From the NCBI GenBank assembly GCA_944323135.1, contig CALURI010000001.1, forward strand, positions 62,001-126,000: a stretch of 64,000 nucleotides of DNA, in the 5' to 3' direction. The notes beneath the pieces were generated by a model, which did not search any database, was not told the origin of the DNA, and saw only the letters and a list, made by a program, of their open reading frames with translations. This DNA comes from Candidatus Gastranaerophilales bacterium (lineage in GTDB: Bacteria > Cyanobacteriota > Vampirovibrionia > Gastranaerophilales > Gastranaerophilaceae). Position numbers and translations under genes: made by a program. Below are positions 7,494 through 16,633 of the stretch, piece after piece; the first letter of the stretch is position 1, and each line of letters begins with the position of its first letter.

Positions 7494-9977
7494 TTATTTT
7501 ACAACAATGTTAACTAATTTTTTAGGAACAACAATTGTTTTTACAATATTTTTCCCGGCTGTAAGTTCTTTTACTTTAGCGCTAGATAAAGCAAGAGCCT
7601 TCAATTCATCTTCTGACAAAGCCTCATCAGCTTCGATTTTATCTTTTACTTTACCGTTAATTTGAACAACCAAAGTAATTGAGCTTGCTTTAGCCAAATT
7701 GTCATCCCACATTGGCCATTCTTGTTCATGTACAGAACCTTCTCCGCCAAGCTCATGCCAAGCTTCTTCTGTCAAGTGAACTGCAACAGGTGACATTAGT
7801 TTAATTAACGTGATAATTGCAAAACTCAAAACATTTCTGTCTTCATCATCCAAATCGGATTTCTTGCCTCTCCAATCATATATTGCATTGACAAGTTCTC
7901 TGTATTTTGAAATTACAGTATTAAACTGGAAGTCATTAGAAATATCATTTGTAATTCCTTTAATTGCAATATGAACAAGTCTAAGAAGGTTGTCATTATC
8001 TTTCTTTTTCAATTCTCCGGCAGCAAATTTCGGATAATTAAAGTTGATATTTTCTGCATCGGAAGATATTAATCTCCAAACTCTGTTCAAGAATTTGTAA
8101 CAGCCTTCGACACCTGCATCAGACCAGTCAAAATCTCTTGCCGGTGGTGAATCCGAAAGAATGAATAACCTTGCTGTATCAGCTCCGTAATTTTCAAATA
8201 TTTCATCAGGATCAACCGTATTACCTTTTGACTTAGACATTTTAGAGCCGTCTTTTAAAACCATTCCTTGAGTTAAAAGATTTTTAAACGGTTCATCAAA
8301 GTCAAGAAGACCTAAATCTCTCAATGCTTTTGTGAAAAATCTTGAATACAATAAGTGCAAAATAGCATGTTCAATACCACCTACATATTGATCAACCGGT
8401 AACCATTTATTTACTTTGTCTTTTGCAAACGGCAACTTGTCATTTTTTGCATCTGAATATCTTAAATAATACCAGCTAGAGCATACAAAAGTATCCATTG
8501 TATCTGTTTCACGCTTAGCAGGACCGCCGCAACAAGGACAAGTTGTATTTACAAATGTTTTTGATGTCGTAATCGGAGATTTCCCTACAACAGAGAAATC
8601 AACATCTTTAGGCAACATTACCGGCAGCTGATCTTCAGGGACAGGTTGAATCCCGCATTTTTCACAATATACTACAGGAATTGGGGCTCCCCAGTATCTT
8701 TGTCTTGAAACCAACCAATCTCTTAATCTGTATTGAGTTTTAAATTCACCAAATCCTTCATCAACTGATTTTTGAGTAATAGCTTTTTTAGCTTCTTCAT
8801 TTTTCATTCCGTTAAATTCGTTGGAATTTACAAGAACACCAGGTTCCGTATAAGCTTCTTCTTTACAATCCGAAGGATTTTCAGGATTTTGAATTACAAC
8901 CTTCAATGGTAAATTATATTTCTTTGCAAAATCAAAATCTCTTGTATCATGTGCAGGAACAGCCATAACAGCACCTGTACCGTATTCTGCAAGAGCGTAA
9001 TCTGCTGTCCAAAGAGGGAATTTTTCTCCCGTAAACGGGTTTATACAATGAGTGCCGAGAGGAACACCCGTTTTTACTCTGTCTGTTGATAATCTTTCAA
9101 TTTCAGTCATTTTACGTGCATTTGCGCGATAGAGTTCAACAGCTTCCTTATTTTCAGGAGTAGTCAATTTTTCAATATCTTTATATTCCGGTGCCACGAC
9201 AAGATAAGTTATACCGTGTACTGTATCCGGACGGGTTGTATAAACAGGAACTTCCAAATCATTTTCAACAACTTTAAATCTAAAAATTGCACCTTGAGAT
9301 TTTCCAATCCAATTTTCCTGCATTATTTTAACATTATCACCCCAGCCGGTTAATTTATCCAAATCTTCAAGCAAGACTTCTGCATAATCAGTAATTTTTA
9401 AAAACCATTGTGATAAATATTTTTTCTCAACAACATGGTCGCATCTCCAGCATTTACCATCGATTACCTGCTCGTTTGCAAGAACGGTTCCGCATTCTTC
9501 GCACCAATTTACTGCAGCTTCTTTTTTATAAGCCAATCCTTTTTTATAAAGCTGAAGGAACAACCATTGAGTCCATTTATAATAATCAGGTTTGCAAGTA
9601 GTAACTTCTCTGTCCCAATCATAAGAAAGACCGAGCATTTTTAACTGTTTAGTCATATATGCGATATTTTCATCAGTCCATGTTTCAGGGTTAGCACCAT
9701 GTTTCATTGCCGCATTTTCAGCCGGAAGCCCAAAACTATCCCAGCCCATCGGATGTAAAACATTATACCCGTTCATCTTTTTAAAACGTGCTATAACATC
9801 GGTTATTGTATAATTTCTGACATGTCCCATATGAAGCTTCCCTGAAGGGTAAGGAAACATTGACAACGCATAATATTTTGGTTTTTCACTGTCATCGGGG
9901 GTTTTGAATACTCCTTTTTCTTCCCAGATTTTCTGCCACTTTTTTTCTATTTCCTGAGGAAAATATGCATCTTTCAT
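7494..9977 (-). CDS. leuS: Leucyl-tRNA synthetase
   Basis: Class I aminoacyl-tRNA synthetase charging tRNA-Leu. The 827 residues show the HIGH-type motif in GKLHMGHVRNYT, the zinc-like CxxC pairs (CEECG, CWRCD), the CP1 editing domain with TTRPDT and VPAHDTRDFDF, and the KMSKSKGN loop. Length is normal for the bacterial enzyme. It is monocistronic, with a terminator downstream, and is transcribed divergently from prepilin A. Confidence 0.98.
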   Translation of the reverse strand: MKDAYFPQEIEKKWQKIWEEKGVFKTPDDSEKPKYYALSMFPYPSGKLHMGHVRNYTITDVIARFKKMNGYNVLHPMGWDSFGLPAENAAMKHGANPETWTDENIAYMTKQLKMLGLSYDWDREVTTCKPDYYKWTQWLFLQLYKKGLAYKKEAAVNWCEECGTVLANEQVIDGKCWRCDHVVEKKYLSQWFLKITDYAEVLLEDLDKLTGWGDNVKIMQENWIGKSQGAIFRFKVVENDLEVPVYTTRPDTVHGITYLVVAPEYKDIEKLTTPENKEAVELYRANARKMTEIERLSTDRVKTGVPLGTHCINPFTGEKFPLWTADYALAEYGTGAVMAVPAHDTRDFDFAKKYNLPLKVVIQNPENPSDCKEEAYTEPGVLVNSNEFNGMKNEEAKKAITQKSVDEGFGEFKTQYRLRDWLVSRQRYWGAPIPVVYCEKCGIQPVPEDQLPVMLPKDVDFSVVGKSPITTSKTFVNTTCPCCGGPAKRETDTMDTFVCSSWYYLRYSDAKNDKLPFAKDKVNKWLPVDQYVGGIEHAILHLLYSRFFTKALRDLGLLDFDEPFKNLLTQGMVLKDGSKMSKSKGNTVDPDEIFENYGADTARLFILSDSPPARDFDWSDAGVEGCYKFLNRVWRLISSDAENINFNYPKFAAGELKKKDNDNLLRLVHIAIKGITNDISNDFQFNTVISKYRELVNAIYDWRGKKSDLDDEDRNVLSFAIITLIKLMSPVAVHLTEEAWHELGGEGSVHEQEWPMWDDNLAKASSITLVVQINGKVKDKIEADEALSEDELKALALSSAKVKELTAGKNIVKTIVVPKKLVNIVVK

Positions 9978-10046
9978 CTTTTTCTTCTCTCCTAATCTTA
10001 TGGAGAAATGGTAACATGAATAAAAATTATAATCAAATTGAAAATC

Positions 10047-10075
10047 TTGACAAATTAAAAAAAATCATAAATAAT
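10047..10075 (+). promoter_or_regulatory. Promoter of prepilin A
   Basis: TTGACA (10047-10052), 17 bases, AATAAT (10070-10075). The region from -35 to -10 closely resembles the prepilin B promoter at 53028-53056, with the same spacing and an almost identical AATCRTAAATAATAA end. Confidence 0.7.
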
Positions 10076-10112
10076 AAAAATGGAGTTTCTAAATTATATC
10101 AGGAGGCAAATT

Positions 10113-10909
10113 ATGGATAGAGAAGAGCTGAAAATCGCCCCCCCCCCGAACAGCAAAATATTGTAAAAAATTTAAAAAAAAGACTTAACTTTCATCCAAA
10201 ATTATGCCATATTAGTGATATGAAACATCACTTTAAATTTTTAGGTTTTACTTTAGCGGAAGTTCTCATTACTTTAGGTATCATTGGAGTAGTGGCTGCA
10301 TTAACAATGCCTTCGTTAATCACAAATTATCAGAAAAAAGCAACTGCTAAAAAACTTGCCCGATTTTATTCAACAATGAGTCAAGCTATTCTTAGATGGG
10401 AACAAGATGAAGGGCTTGCACCTGAAGATATTAAATTCAGTTCAGATATCATTCTTAACGGTGCAAATACGCAAAAATGGTATAATGAAACAATTGGACA
10501 ATACATAGAAAATATATCACAAAAAACGACTTCTAAAGCATTTTCTGTTGCCCTTAAAGACGGTTCAGGATTTGATGCTTATATAAAAAGTGCAAACTCT
10601 ATGTATATATTTTACTGCATTGAATATAAATATTGTAGAGTTCCTAATGACCCAAATGCAGAGGAAGGATATTTCAATGGAAAAACAAGTTTTCTTTTTG
10701 CTATTTCAAATGGTAAATTAATAACATCCCTTGCTGATTCACAAAATAAAACAAGAGAAACTCTCTTAGAAAAATGCAAATATGGGAATACAGATAATCC
10801 ATCAATAAGCTCAAAAGGCAGAAGGCATGAATGCACAAGATTAATTCAAATCGATGGCTGGGAGATAAGAGACGATTATCCTTGGAATCAAATTATGCTT
10901 GAAAATTAA
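10113..10909 (+). CDS. Prepilin-like protein A, out of frame at a C10 tract
   Basis: Type IV pilin/pseudopilin-like protein. An AGGAGG site (10101-10106) is followed by ATG 10113, which reads MDREELKIAPPP and then, with the C10 tract as given, stops after 17 codons at 10164. With one more C the frame runs on through MKHHFKFLG to the motif G|FTLAEVLITLGIIG and to the stop at 10909, giving 265 residues. G|F would be the prepilin peptidase site, and the segment after it is the hydrophobic assembly helix. The ATG at 10220 gives a typical 9-residue leader but has no clear ribosome site, so it may be a weak secondary start. The C-terminal domain (TSFLFAISNGKLI and several cysteines) is of the kind seen in small pseudopilins. 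Its exact role is unknown. Confidence 0.8.
10138..10147 (+). repeat. C10 homopolymer in prepilin A
   Basis: Ten consecutive Cs at nucleotides 26-35 of the ORF starting at 10113. The distance from that ATG to the prepilin reading frame is 2 modulo 3, so C11 or C8 joins the two frames. C runs of this length are otherwise absent from this AT-rich window except at the other three prepilin genes. Confidence 0.95.
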
Positions 10910-10918
10910 ATATTTTAT

Positions 10919-10947
10919 TTTACTTTATTTAATTTTTAAAGTATAAT
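10919..10947 (+). promoter_or_regulatory. Promoter giving a leaderless mRNA (gene at 10955)
   Basis: TTTACT (10919-10924), 17 bases, TATAAT (10942-10947). The ATG at 10955 begins 7 bases after the -10 box, at the expected transcription start, and no Shine-Dalgarno sequence is present. Confidence 0.6.
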
Positions 10948-10954
10948 AAAACAT

Positions 10955-11908
10955 ATGAATAAGAATTTATCCGTTTTATTAATTACAGCTTTATTACTTT
11001 GTGCTGCAACACAACAACCGACAAATGCTACTGGATTTTTTGCAGTACAAAAAGCAAAAATTGAACAAAATAGAGTATACAAATCAACTTTTAATGATAT
11101 TAAAAATGTCATTAAACAACAAAATGTATTTGCAAACAAATATGATATAAAAGGCTTGTCCGGACTATATGCAGAGGATTTTGTAAATTCTGACGGTTTT
11201 AATAAAGAAATTTATTTCAAACTTATAGAAGAAACTTGGAAAACTTATCCGGATATTTCTTATTTGACTGAAATTAAAAATATTGAATTCAGCGATAACT
11301 ACGCAACCGTATTTGTAAATGAAATAGCCGTTGCAACGTCCAAAGAAGAAATAGGTGAATTTACGGCAATAGGAGAATTATATTCAACTTCTCAATGTGT
11401 ATATCACTTGGAAAAACGCGGCGCAAAATGGCTTATAAATTCCGAAAAAGTTATTGAAGAAACTTCTACTTTAAAATTCGGTGATGCAAGGTACACGGAT
11501 ATTCAACTAAATGCGCCAAAACAAATCGGTGCTGGCAAAGAATACACAACAACATTGAAAGTAGATGCCCCTCAAGACAGTGTTGTAATTGCATCCATTA
11601 ATAAAGAAAATATTATTTATCCGCAAACAAAATCAGATGATGCATTCAGAAAAATGCCTGATGACAATATATTAGAAAGAGTATTTACCTCAAATAAAGA
11701 TAACGTAAATGAATATGCTGTAGCGTCAATCGGAATTACAAGAGCAGAAAATTATTCAGATGATAAAATTCGGGTTTATATGGGTGGACTTGCATTTATC
11801 ATGACAAGAATAAATATTATTCCCGAAAATAAGTATATAAAACTTGATACTCAACCTGAAAAAGAGGTAAAAAAACAGGAAGTTTCGAATTATGGAAAAA
11901 GCAAGTAA
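10955..11908 (+). CDS. Secreted protein with an NTF2/SnoaL-like region
   Basis: I do not recognise a named family. The 317 residues begin with a signal peptide (LSVLLITALLLCAA, cleavage perhaps near residue 25). Residues about 45-165 look like an NTF2/SnoaL-like cone: helices with DIKGLSGLYAEDF, then beta strands ending in YHLEKRGAKWLINSEK. A second beta-rich part follows (about 175-300) and a Lys-rich tail. It is probably exported to the periplasm or cell surface. Its 3' end overlaps lspA by 17 bases, which suggests coupling. Transcription appears to be leaderless. Confidence 0.7.
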   Translation: MNKNLSVLLITALLLCAATQQPTNATGFFAVQKAKIEQNRVYKSTFNDIKNVIKQQNVFANKYDIKGLSGLYAEDFVNSDGFNKEIYFKLIEETWKTYPDISYLTEIKNIEFSDNYATVFVNEIAVATSKEEIGEFTAIGELYSTSQCVYHLEKRGAKWLINSEKVIEETSTLKFGDARYTDIQLNAPKQIGAGKEYTTTLKVDAPQDSVVIASINKENIIYPQTKSDDAFRKMPDDNILERVFTSNKDNVNEYAVASIGITRAENYSDDKIRVYMGGLAFIMTRINIIPENKYIKLDTQPEKEVKKQEVSNYGKSK

Positions 11909-12353
11909 ATTTATATATTTTGTAATTTGTTATGTGTTTTTTATATTTACAGACCTGTATCTTTCGAACATGATAGTGGAAAATCTTGTCGGAGGGATGA
12001 AATATTCAAACAAAGTGTTTTATCTTAACTATATAAAAAATACAGGTGCAGCATTCAGTATTCTCAAAGATTCAAGAGAACTTCTTATAATTCTTTCGAT
12101 GATAGCTCTTGTGCTACTCGCTTTATACGTAATTAAACATTTAAAATCAATATCTTTAAAAGCATGTTTTTTCATAGCACTTTTATCTGCCGGAATTGCC
12201 GGGAATCTGCATGAAAGAATTATTTACGGCTATGTAAGAGATTATTTTCAGGTAAATTTCATTAATTTCCCTGTTTTTAATATCTCAGATATATTTATAA
12301 ATATCGGAGTAATAGCACTTATAATACTTATACTTATTAATAAGAAAAAATGA
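11892..12353 (+). CDS. lspA: Lipoprotein signal peptidase (signal peptidase II)
   Basis: Membrane aspartic protease that removes signal peptides from lipoproteins. The 153 residues have four hydrophobic segments, the NTGAAFS motif, and both catalytic aspartates: one in YVRDYF and one in FNISDIFI. The usual GN..DR motif reads GNLHER, a D-to-E change at a non-catalytic position. It overlaps the gene before it by 17 bases and the pseudouridine synthase after it by 4 bases (ATGA). Confidence 0.93.
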   Translation: MEKASKFIYFVICYVFFIFTDLYLSNMIVENLVGGMKYSNKVFYLNYIKNTGAAFSILKDSRELLIILSMIALVLLALYVIKHLKSISLKACFFIALLSAGIAGNLHERIIYGYVRDYFQVNFINFPVFNISDIFINIGVIALIILILINKKK

Positions 12354-13258
12354 TTATTTATATAGATGAAAATGATGAAAATAAAAGGCTGGACAGTTTC
12401 TTATCAGAAATCTCTCCAGATTTTTCACGTTCAAAAATCCAAAATTTAATAAAATCAGGAACCGTAAAAGTTAATAATGCGGTAAAAAAATCTTCTTATA
12501 TATTGAAAGAAAATGATAAAATCGATTTTGAAATTCCCGAAACTGAGAATATAAAAATTGAACCGCAAAATATTCCGCTTGAAATTATTTGGGAAGACGA
12601 AAACATGCTTGTAGTAAACAAACCTTCAGGAATGCTTACCCATCCTACATCTATTGAAAGAGAAAACACTCTTGTTAACGCATTATTATACAAATATGGC
12701 AATAATTTATCCAATGTAAACGGAGAATTCAGACGCGGGATTTTGCACAGGCTTGACAGAAACACATCCGGACTTTTAATGGTTGCAAAAAATAATAAAG
12801 CACACGAATTTCTTGCAAATCAAATAAAAAAACATACAATTACAAAAAAATACCGTGCAATAGTGAAAGGTATTATCAACGAAGAAGAATTTGAAATAAC
12901 TTCACCAATCGGGAGAAATCCAAACCAGCCGCACAAAATGATGACAAAAGAAGATGGCAAACCAAGTAAAACTATAGTTAAAGTTATTGAAAGATTTAAA
13001 GATGCAACTTATGTGGACTTAACACTAATTACAGGAAGAACACACCAAATAAGAATTCATATGAAAAGCATTAACCACCCCGTATATAACGACACATTAT
13101 ATGGTGCAGGACAAAGCAAAGTCAAAACAGATGAACAGGTTTTACAGTCATACTTTTTGAGGTTTACAAAACCATTTAAAGATGAGATAATGGAACTTGA
13201 AATTGAGCCTGATGAGAAAATATCCAAAGTATTAAAATTCTTAAGGGCAAATAAATAA
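12350..13258 (+). CDS. RluD-family 23S rRNA pseudouridine synthase
   Basis: Converts uridine to pseudouridine in RNA. The 302 residues have an N-terminal S4 RNA-binding domain (RLDSFLSEISPDFSRSKIQNLI), the catalytic HRLDRNTSGLLM motif with its aspartate, and the ITGRTHQIRIHM motif typical of the RluA/RluD group. The coupling lspA-rluD is common in bacteria. The exact uridine target (RluC, RluD or another) cannot be decided. Confidence 0.93.
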   Translation: MIIYIDENDENKRLDSFLSEISPDFSRSKIQNLIKSGTVKVNNAVKKSSYILKENDKIDFEIPETENIKIEPQNIPLEIIWEDENMLVVNKPSGMLTHPTSIERENTLVNALLYKYGNNLSNVNGEFRRGILHRLDRNTSGLLMVAKNNKAHEFLANQIKKHTITKKYRAIVKGIINEEEFEITSPIGRNPNQPHKMMTKEDGKPSKTIVKVIERFKDATYVDLTLITGRTHQIRIHMKSINHPVYNDTLYGAGQSKVKTDEQVLQSYFLRFTKPFKDEIMELEIEPDEKISKVLKFLRANK

Positions 13259-13287
13259 CAATTTAATAAAATTAAGAGGTTAAAAAA

Positions 13288-13665
13288 ATGCAAGCGATAT
13301 CAATAATTTCAACATTAATTCTGATATTTTTGATTATAATGAACTATCAAGATACGGCAGGTGTAACAATTTTGAGCAGCAAAATCGCACAAATTCTAAA
13401 AGTAACACCCCATACCTTAACATTAAATATGGCTTTATACACACTAATAATTTTTATACTCGGCGAACTTTCAGCAATATTTTTCTTCGCACCGATTTAT
13501 ACGTCTTTAAAAGAAAAATTCCAAGCATATAAAAGAGAACTTGAAAAAGGCTCTATCTCAAATACATCAGCAGAAGCTAAAATTCAAGTATTAGAAAACA
13601 AAATTACAGTATTGGAAAAAGCCCTTAACGAAGCACTAAATAATAATAGTAACGATAACCAATAA
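13288..13665 (+). CDS. LapA-like two-helix membrane protein
   Basis: The 125 residues have two transmembrane helices (about 3-19 and 45-68), the NYQDTAGVTILSSK linker typical of the LapA/DUF1049 domain, and a cytoplasmic C-terminal coiled coil (about 85-118). LapA-type proteins take part in envelope or lipopolysaccharide assembly in proteobacteria; the role here is unknown. An AAGAGG ribosome site precedes ATG 13288. It is the last gene of the run that starts at 10955 and is followed by a terminator. Confidence 0.7.
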   Translation: MQAISIISTLILIFLIIMNYQDTAGVTILSSKIAQILKVTPHTLTLNMALYTLIIFILGELSAIFFFAPIYTSLKEKFQAYKRELEKGSISNTSAEAKIQVLENKITVLEKALNEALNNNSNDNQ

Positions 13666-13681
13666 AAAACAACATAAAAAA

Positions 13682-13712
13682 ATACCCGATAATTATATCG
13701 GGTATTTTTTTA
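13682..13712 (+). terminator. Terminator after the LapA-like gene
   Basis: Stem ATACCCGATA/TATCGGGTAT with a 4-base loop, followed by TTTTTTT on the plus strand. It separates the plus-strand operon from the convergent YtxH gene. Confidence 0.9.
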
Positions 13713-13726
13713 TTTAAACAGAAATT

Positions 13727-13999
13727 TTAAGCTTCTTGTTTTGCTTCTTTTTGCTGGTTAATAAGGTTTTGAAGTTTTTCTTTAATTTCATCACCTTTTC
13801 TTTGCATATCAGAAACAACATCATCAGCTTTAGATTGAATTTCTTTAACTGTTGCATCGGCTCTTTTCATAGCTTCTTTAGCACCATCTGCTAACATTGC
13901 ACGAGTTTCTTCACCTGATTTTGGAGCAAGCAAAACACCTGCAATAGCACCAATTGCACCGCCGACTATAAAACCTGCTAAAAATTTAGTTGCTGACAT
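13727..13999 (-). CDS. YtxH-family small membrane protein
   Basis: The 90 residues begin with a glycine-rich transmembrane helix (FLAGFIVGGAIGAIAGVLLAPKSGEETR), the YtxH signature, followed by a long charged amphipathic helix with predicted coiled coil (residues 40-85). YtxH proteins are general-stress-associated in Bacillus; their biochemical function is unknown. It forms a cluster with a DUF948 protein and a second YtxH protein on the same strand. Confidence 0.85.
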   Translation of the reverse strand: MSATKFLAGFIVGGAIGAIAGVLLAPKSGEETRAMLADGAKEAMKRADATVKEIQSKADDVVSDMQRKGDEIKEKLQNLINQQKEAKQEA

Positions 14000-14070
14000 A
14001 ATTTATATCTCCTTTACTGTTTCTTATACATTTTAACAATTGCGACTTTATAAATAATCACCGGAAACGG

Positions 14071-14427
14071 CTATTTTCTAAATAGACTGTAGGCAGTTGT
14101 AAATCCTTTTATCAATCCGCCAAACAAAGTCCCGGAAATAATTTTAGTCTTATTCACAAATTTGCCAACCGCTGATTTGAAATCACCGACGCCCTTATCA
14201 GTATTCTTTACTATTTCATTAATTGAACTCAACGTTTGATTTAATTCTTTAAGTGTCGGTTTCAATTCCGTATTGACTATATTTGAAGTTTCATTCAAAT
14301 TCTTTGCCAGAGTTGAAAGGTCAATCAAAAGTTTAACCAAGAAACCTGCAACAACAATGACTACAATACCTGTTGCCCAAGCTAAAAATGTTAACCCTTG
14401 ATTTAATGCAATTTGAGACATCTCCAT
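14071..14427 (-). CDS. DUF948-family membrane protein
   Basis: The 118 residues have an N-terminal transmembrane helix (ATGIVVIVVAGFLVKLLIDLS) and a heptad-like helical region (LKPTLKELNQTLSSINEIVKN), as in DUF948 proteins, which are often encoded beside YtxH. Function unknown; probably an envelope-anchored coiled coil. It lies between the two YtxH genes. Confidence 0.8.
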   Translation of the reverse strand: MEMSQIALNQGLTFLAWATGIVVIVVAGFLVKLLIDLSTLAKNLNETSNIVNTELKPTLKELNQTLSSINEIVKNTDKGVGDFKSAVGKFVNKTKIISGTLFGGLIKGFTTAYSLFRK

Positions 14428-14481
14428 TTTTTAATTTTCCTTTTACTGACTAAATAAGTTATAACGTTTTTATATTAATAA

Positions 14482-14799
14482 CTAATTTTCATAATTATAT
14501 TCATCATCCATTTCTTCAAGCTCTTTTGCTTTAAGAAGTTTCTTTGATTTTATCATATTATTAAATTTTCTAAATTGCCTTTCCAGCTTATATTTCATAA
14601 GATCAATATTTTCAAGTGCCTGTTTTTTAGCTTCCTTAATTGCAGGAGAGTTTTTTTCATACAATTCACACGCAGCTTCTTTAATCTGACGTCTTGATTC
14701 TTCTCCCGGTTTCGGGGCATACAAAACACCCGCAATAAGCCCGCCGACAACACCTGCAAGCAAACCCATTCCGAACATTAATGATTTGTTTTTACTCAT
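14482..14799 (-). CDS. YtxH-family small membrane protein (second copy)
   Basis: The 105 residues start with MSKNKSLMFGMGLLAGVVGG, continuing through the VLYAPKPGEESRRQ signature, with a Lys-rich helical tail ending in an acidic stretch (ELEEMDDEYNYEN). It is a diverged paralogue of the protein at 13727. Promoter or RBS for the group lies just upstream (GAGGT before ATG). Confidence 0.82.
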   Translation of the reverse strand: MSKNKSLMFGMGLLAGVVGGLIAGVLYAPKPGEESRRQIKEAACELYEKNSPAIKEAKKQALENIDLMKYKLERQFRKFNNMIKSKKLLKAKELEEMDDEYNYEN

Positions 14800-14854
14800 A
14801 ACATAACCTCATCTTTCATATATAATATTAACATATTTTTTAAATTATTACAAG

Positions 14855-15214
14855 TCAAACGGCGAAATCAACCACTACGTCTCTAATTGCGCCAACTAAT
14901 CTGTAAATTTTTGAAGCTTTATCTGCTTTCATTTTAAATAAAAATAAAAAAGTATAAATAACTATAATAATTATAGTCTTATATACAACCTGCTCCTGTT
15001 TTTTCTTTATAAACACTACGAATTTTTCAAAAGAATTATTGAAAGTAGAAACTAAACATCTTGCATATTGTAAACAATTCAACACAAGAGGATTAAAGAC
15101 CTTTATACACTCATTATATTTACATACAGCCCTGTCGGCTTTTACTATATAATTAATTATGGTAAAAGCAATTATTAATTCTGCTATAAAAATTATTGCA
15201 ATAAATAAATACAT
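14855..15214 (-). CDS. Hypothetical membrane protein
   Basis: Not recognised. The 119 residues show two hydrophobic helices (about 2-22 and 78-93), cysteines at the helix 1 to middle segment, and a basic KKKQEQ turn. It is the first gene of the minus-strand small-membrane-protein group that continues with YtxH, DUF948 and YtxH. It could be another envelope-associated helper. No clear ribosome site is visible, so the start is uncertain. Confidence 0.55.
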   Translation of the reverse strand: MYLFIAIIFIAELIIAFTIINYIVKADRAVCKYNECIKVFNPLVLNCLQYARCLVSTFNNSFEKFVVFIKKKQEQVVYKTIIIIVIYTFLFLFKMKADKASKIYRLVGAIRDVVVDFAV

Positions 15215-15302
15215 TTTTTTATTATTTCTTACTTTTGTATTATTATAATAGAGAAGTATAGAATAATATTAAGGGAAAGAAAATACGTCTAAAGGACTAT
15301 TT

Positions 15303-16631
15303 ATGATAGGGAAAATAAAATTCTATCCTGCTTTAATAACAGCCAAAAGTGCATATCTTGCAATCAAACTCCTCAGCAAATCCTCAGGAACGTCATTTGC
15401 CGGAATGGTTGCTTTGAAAATATGCCCTGATTTTTTAAAGTATTGTTCCAAATATGTAAAAAAACGAATAATTACAATTACAGGAACTAACGGCAAATCC
15501 ACAACATCAGGGCTAATTGCGCATATCCTTGAAGTCGCAAACCAAAAAGTTATACACAATCTTAAAGGTGCAAATATGCTCACAGGAGTTGCAAACGTTT
15601 TTGCGCTTGAAATTGAACCTTTAAAAAAATTTGATTACGCGGTAATTGAATCTGATGAAGCATATTTAACTAAACTCTATGACTATTTAAAATCCGATTA
15701 TCTTGTAGTAACAAACCTTTTCCGTGACCAACTCGACAGATACGGAGAATTGAATACCACTGCAGGATTTATAAAAAACGCAATCGATAAAAATCCAGAT
15801 TTAAAACTTGTTTTAAACGCAGATGACCCGATTGTCGCAACATTTAACCGGACTAAATATGCAGTTTATTACGGATTTGAAAATGTCGAATATCACTGTA
15901 CTTATGAGCACAAATCAAATGCTCCCTCAGAAGTATTTAATTGTTCCTGTAACGAAGAACTCAAATATTCAAAACAATTCTTTGCACAACAAGGGCACTA
16001 TTATTGTCCAAAATGCGGCTACAAACGTCCTCAATGCAACTATCCAGCAAACGTGAAAATTTATGATGATTATTCAATAATTTCAATTGAAAACAAAGGC
16101 ATAACTTTTGAATTTAAAATAAATCTCACAGGACTTTATAATGCATATAATGTATTAGCTGCAATATCTTTCGGATTTGAAGCAGGATTAAATCAACAAG
16201 AAATTCAAAAAGCCCTTGATACATATAAAGCAATCTTCGGACGTACCGAAAAATGCACTATTAATGGAAATCCAGCAATAATTCAACTTATCAAAAATCC
16301 GACAGGAGCAAGTGAAGTTTTAAAAACCGTTGATTTAAAATCAAATATAGTAATTGCAATTAATGATAATTATGCAGACGGACGTGATATCTCTTGGCTT
16401 TGGGATAGTGATTTTGAGCAATTGAAAAATGCTGAAAAACTTATTATAACATCAGGCACAAGAGCAAATGATATGGCGGTAAGATTAAAATATGCAGGAG
16501 TACCGCAAGAAAAAATTCTGGTAGAACCAAATTTAAAAAAAGCAATAAATAAAGCGACAACAGAAGGTAAAACAACAATATTACCTTCTTATACAGCACT
16601 TTTAAAGCTTACAGCAGAAAGAGGGAAATAA
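15303..16631 (+). CDS. murT: MurT-like Mur ligase (lipid II isoglutaminyl synthase subunit)
   Basis: Mur-ligase-fold protein of 442 residues with the P-loop TITGTNGKSTTSG, a four-cysteine zinc-ribbon insertion (C-x-C near residue 217 and CPKC near 238) and the C-terminal DUF1727 domain with NDNYADGRDISWLWD, whose aspartate is essential in MurT. In Gram-positives MurT pairs with the glutaminase GatD to amidate the D-Glu of lipid II. Here gatD is not adjacent: pdxJ follows after 2 bases. Either gatD is elsewhere or this enzyme works differently. Confidence 0.85.
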   Translation: MIGKIKFYPALITAKSAYLAIKLLSKSSGTSFAGMVALKICPDFLKYCSKYVKKRIITITGTNGKSTTSGLIAHILEVANQKVIHNLKGANMLTGVANVFALEIEPLKKFDYAVIESDEAYLTKLYDYLKSDYLVVTNLFRDQLDRYGELNTTAGFIKNAIDKNPDLKLVLNADDPIVATFNRTKYAVYYGFENVEYHCTYEHKSNAPSEVFNCSCNEELKYSKQFFAQQGHYYCPKCGYKRPQCNYPANVKIYDDYSIISIENKGITFEFKINLTGLYNAYNVLAAISFGFEAGLNQQEIQKALDTYKAIFGRTEKCTINGNPAIIQLIKNPTGASEVLKTVDLKSNIVIAINDNYADGRDISWLWDSDFEQLKNAEKLIITSGTRANDMAVRLKYAGVPQEKILVEPNLKKAINKATTEGKTTILPSYTALLKLTAERGK

Positions 16632-16633
16632 AA

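Noticed and set aside
10220-10909. Prepilin A annotated from ATG 10220 only
   Set aside because: No convincing ribosome site precedes it, and the AGGAGG-ATG at 10113 plus the C tract explains the upstream sequence better. It remains possible as a weak second start.
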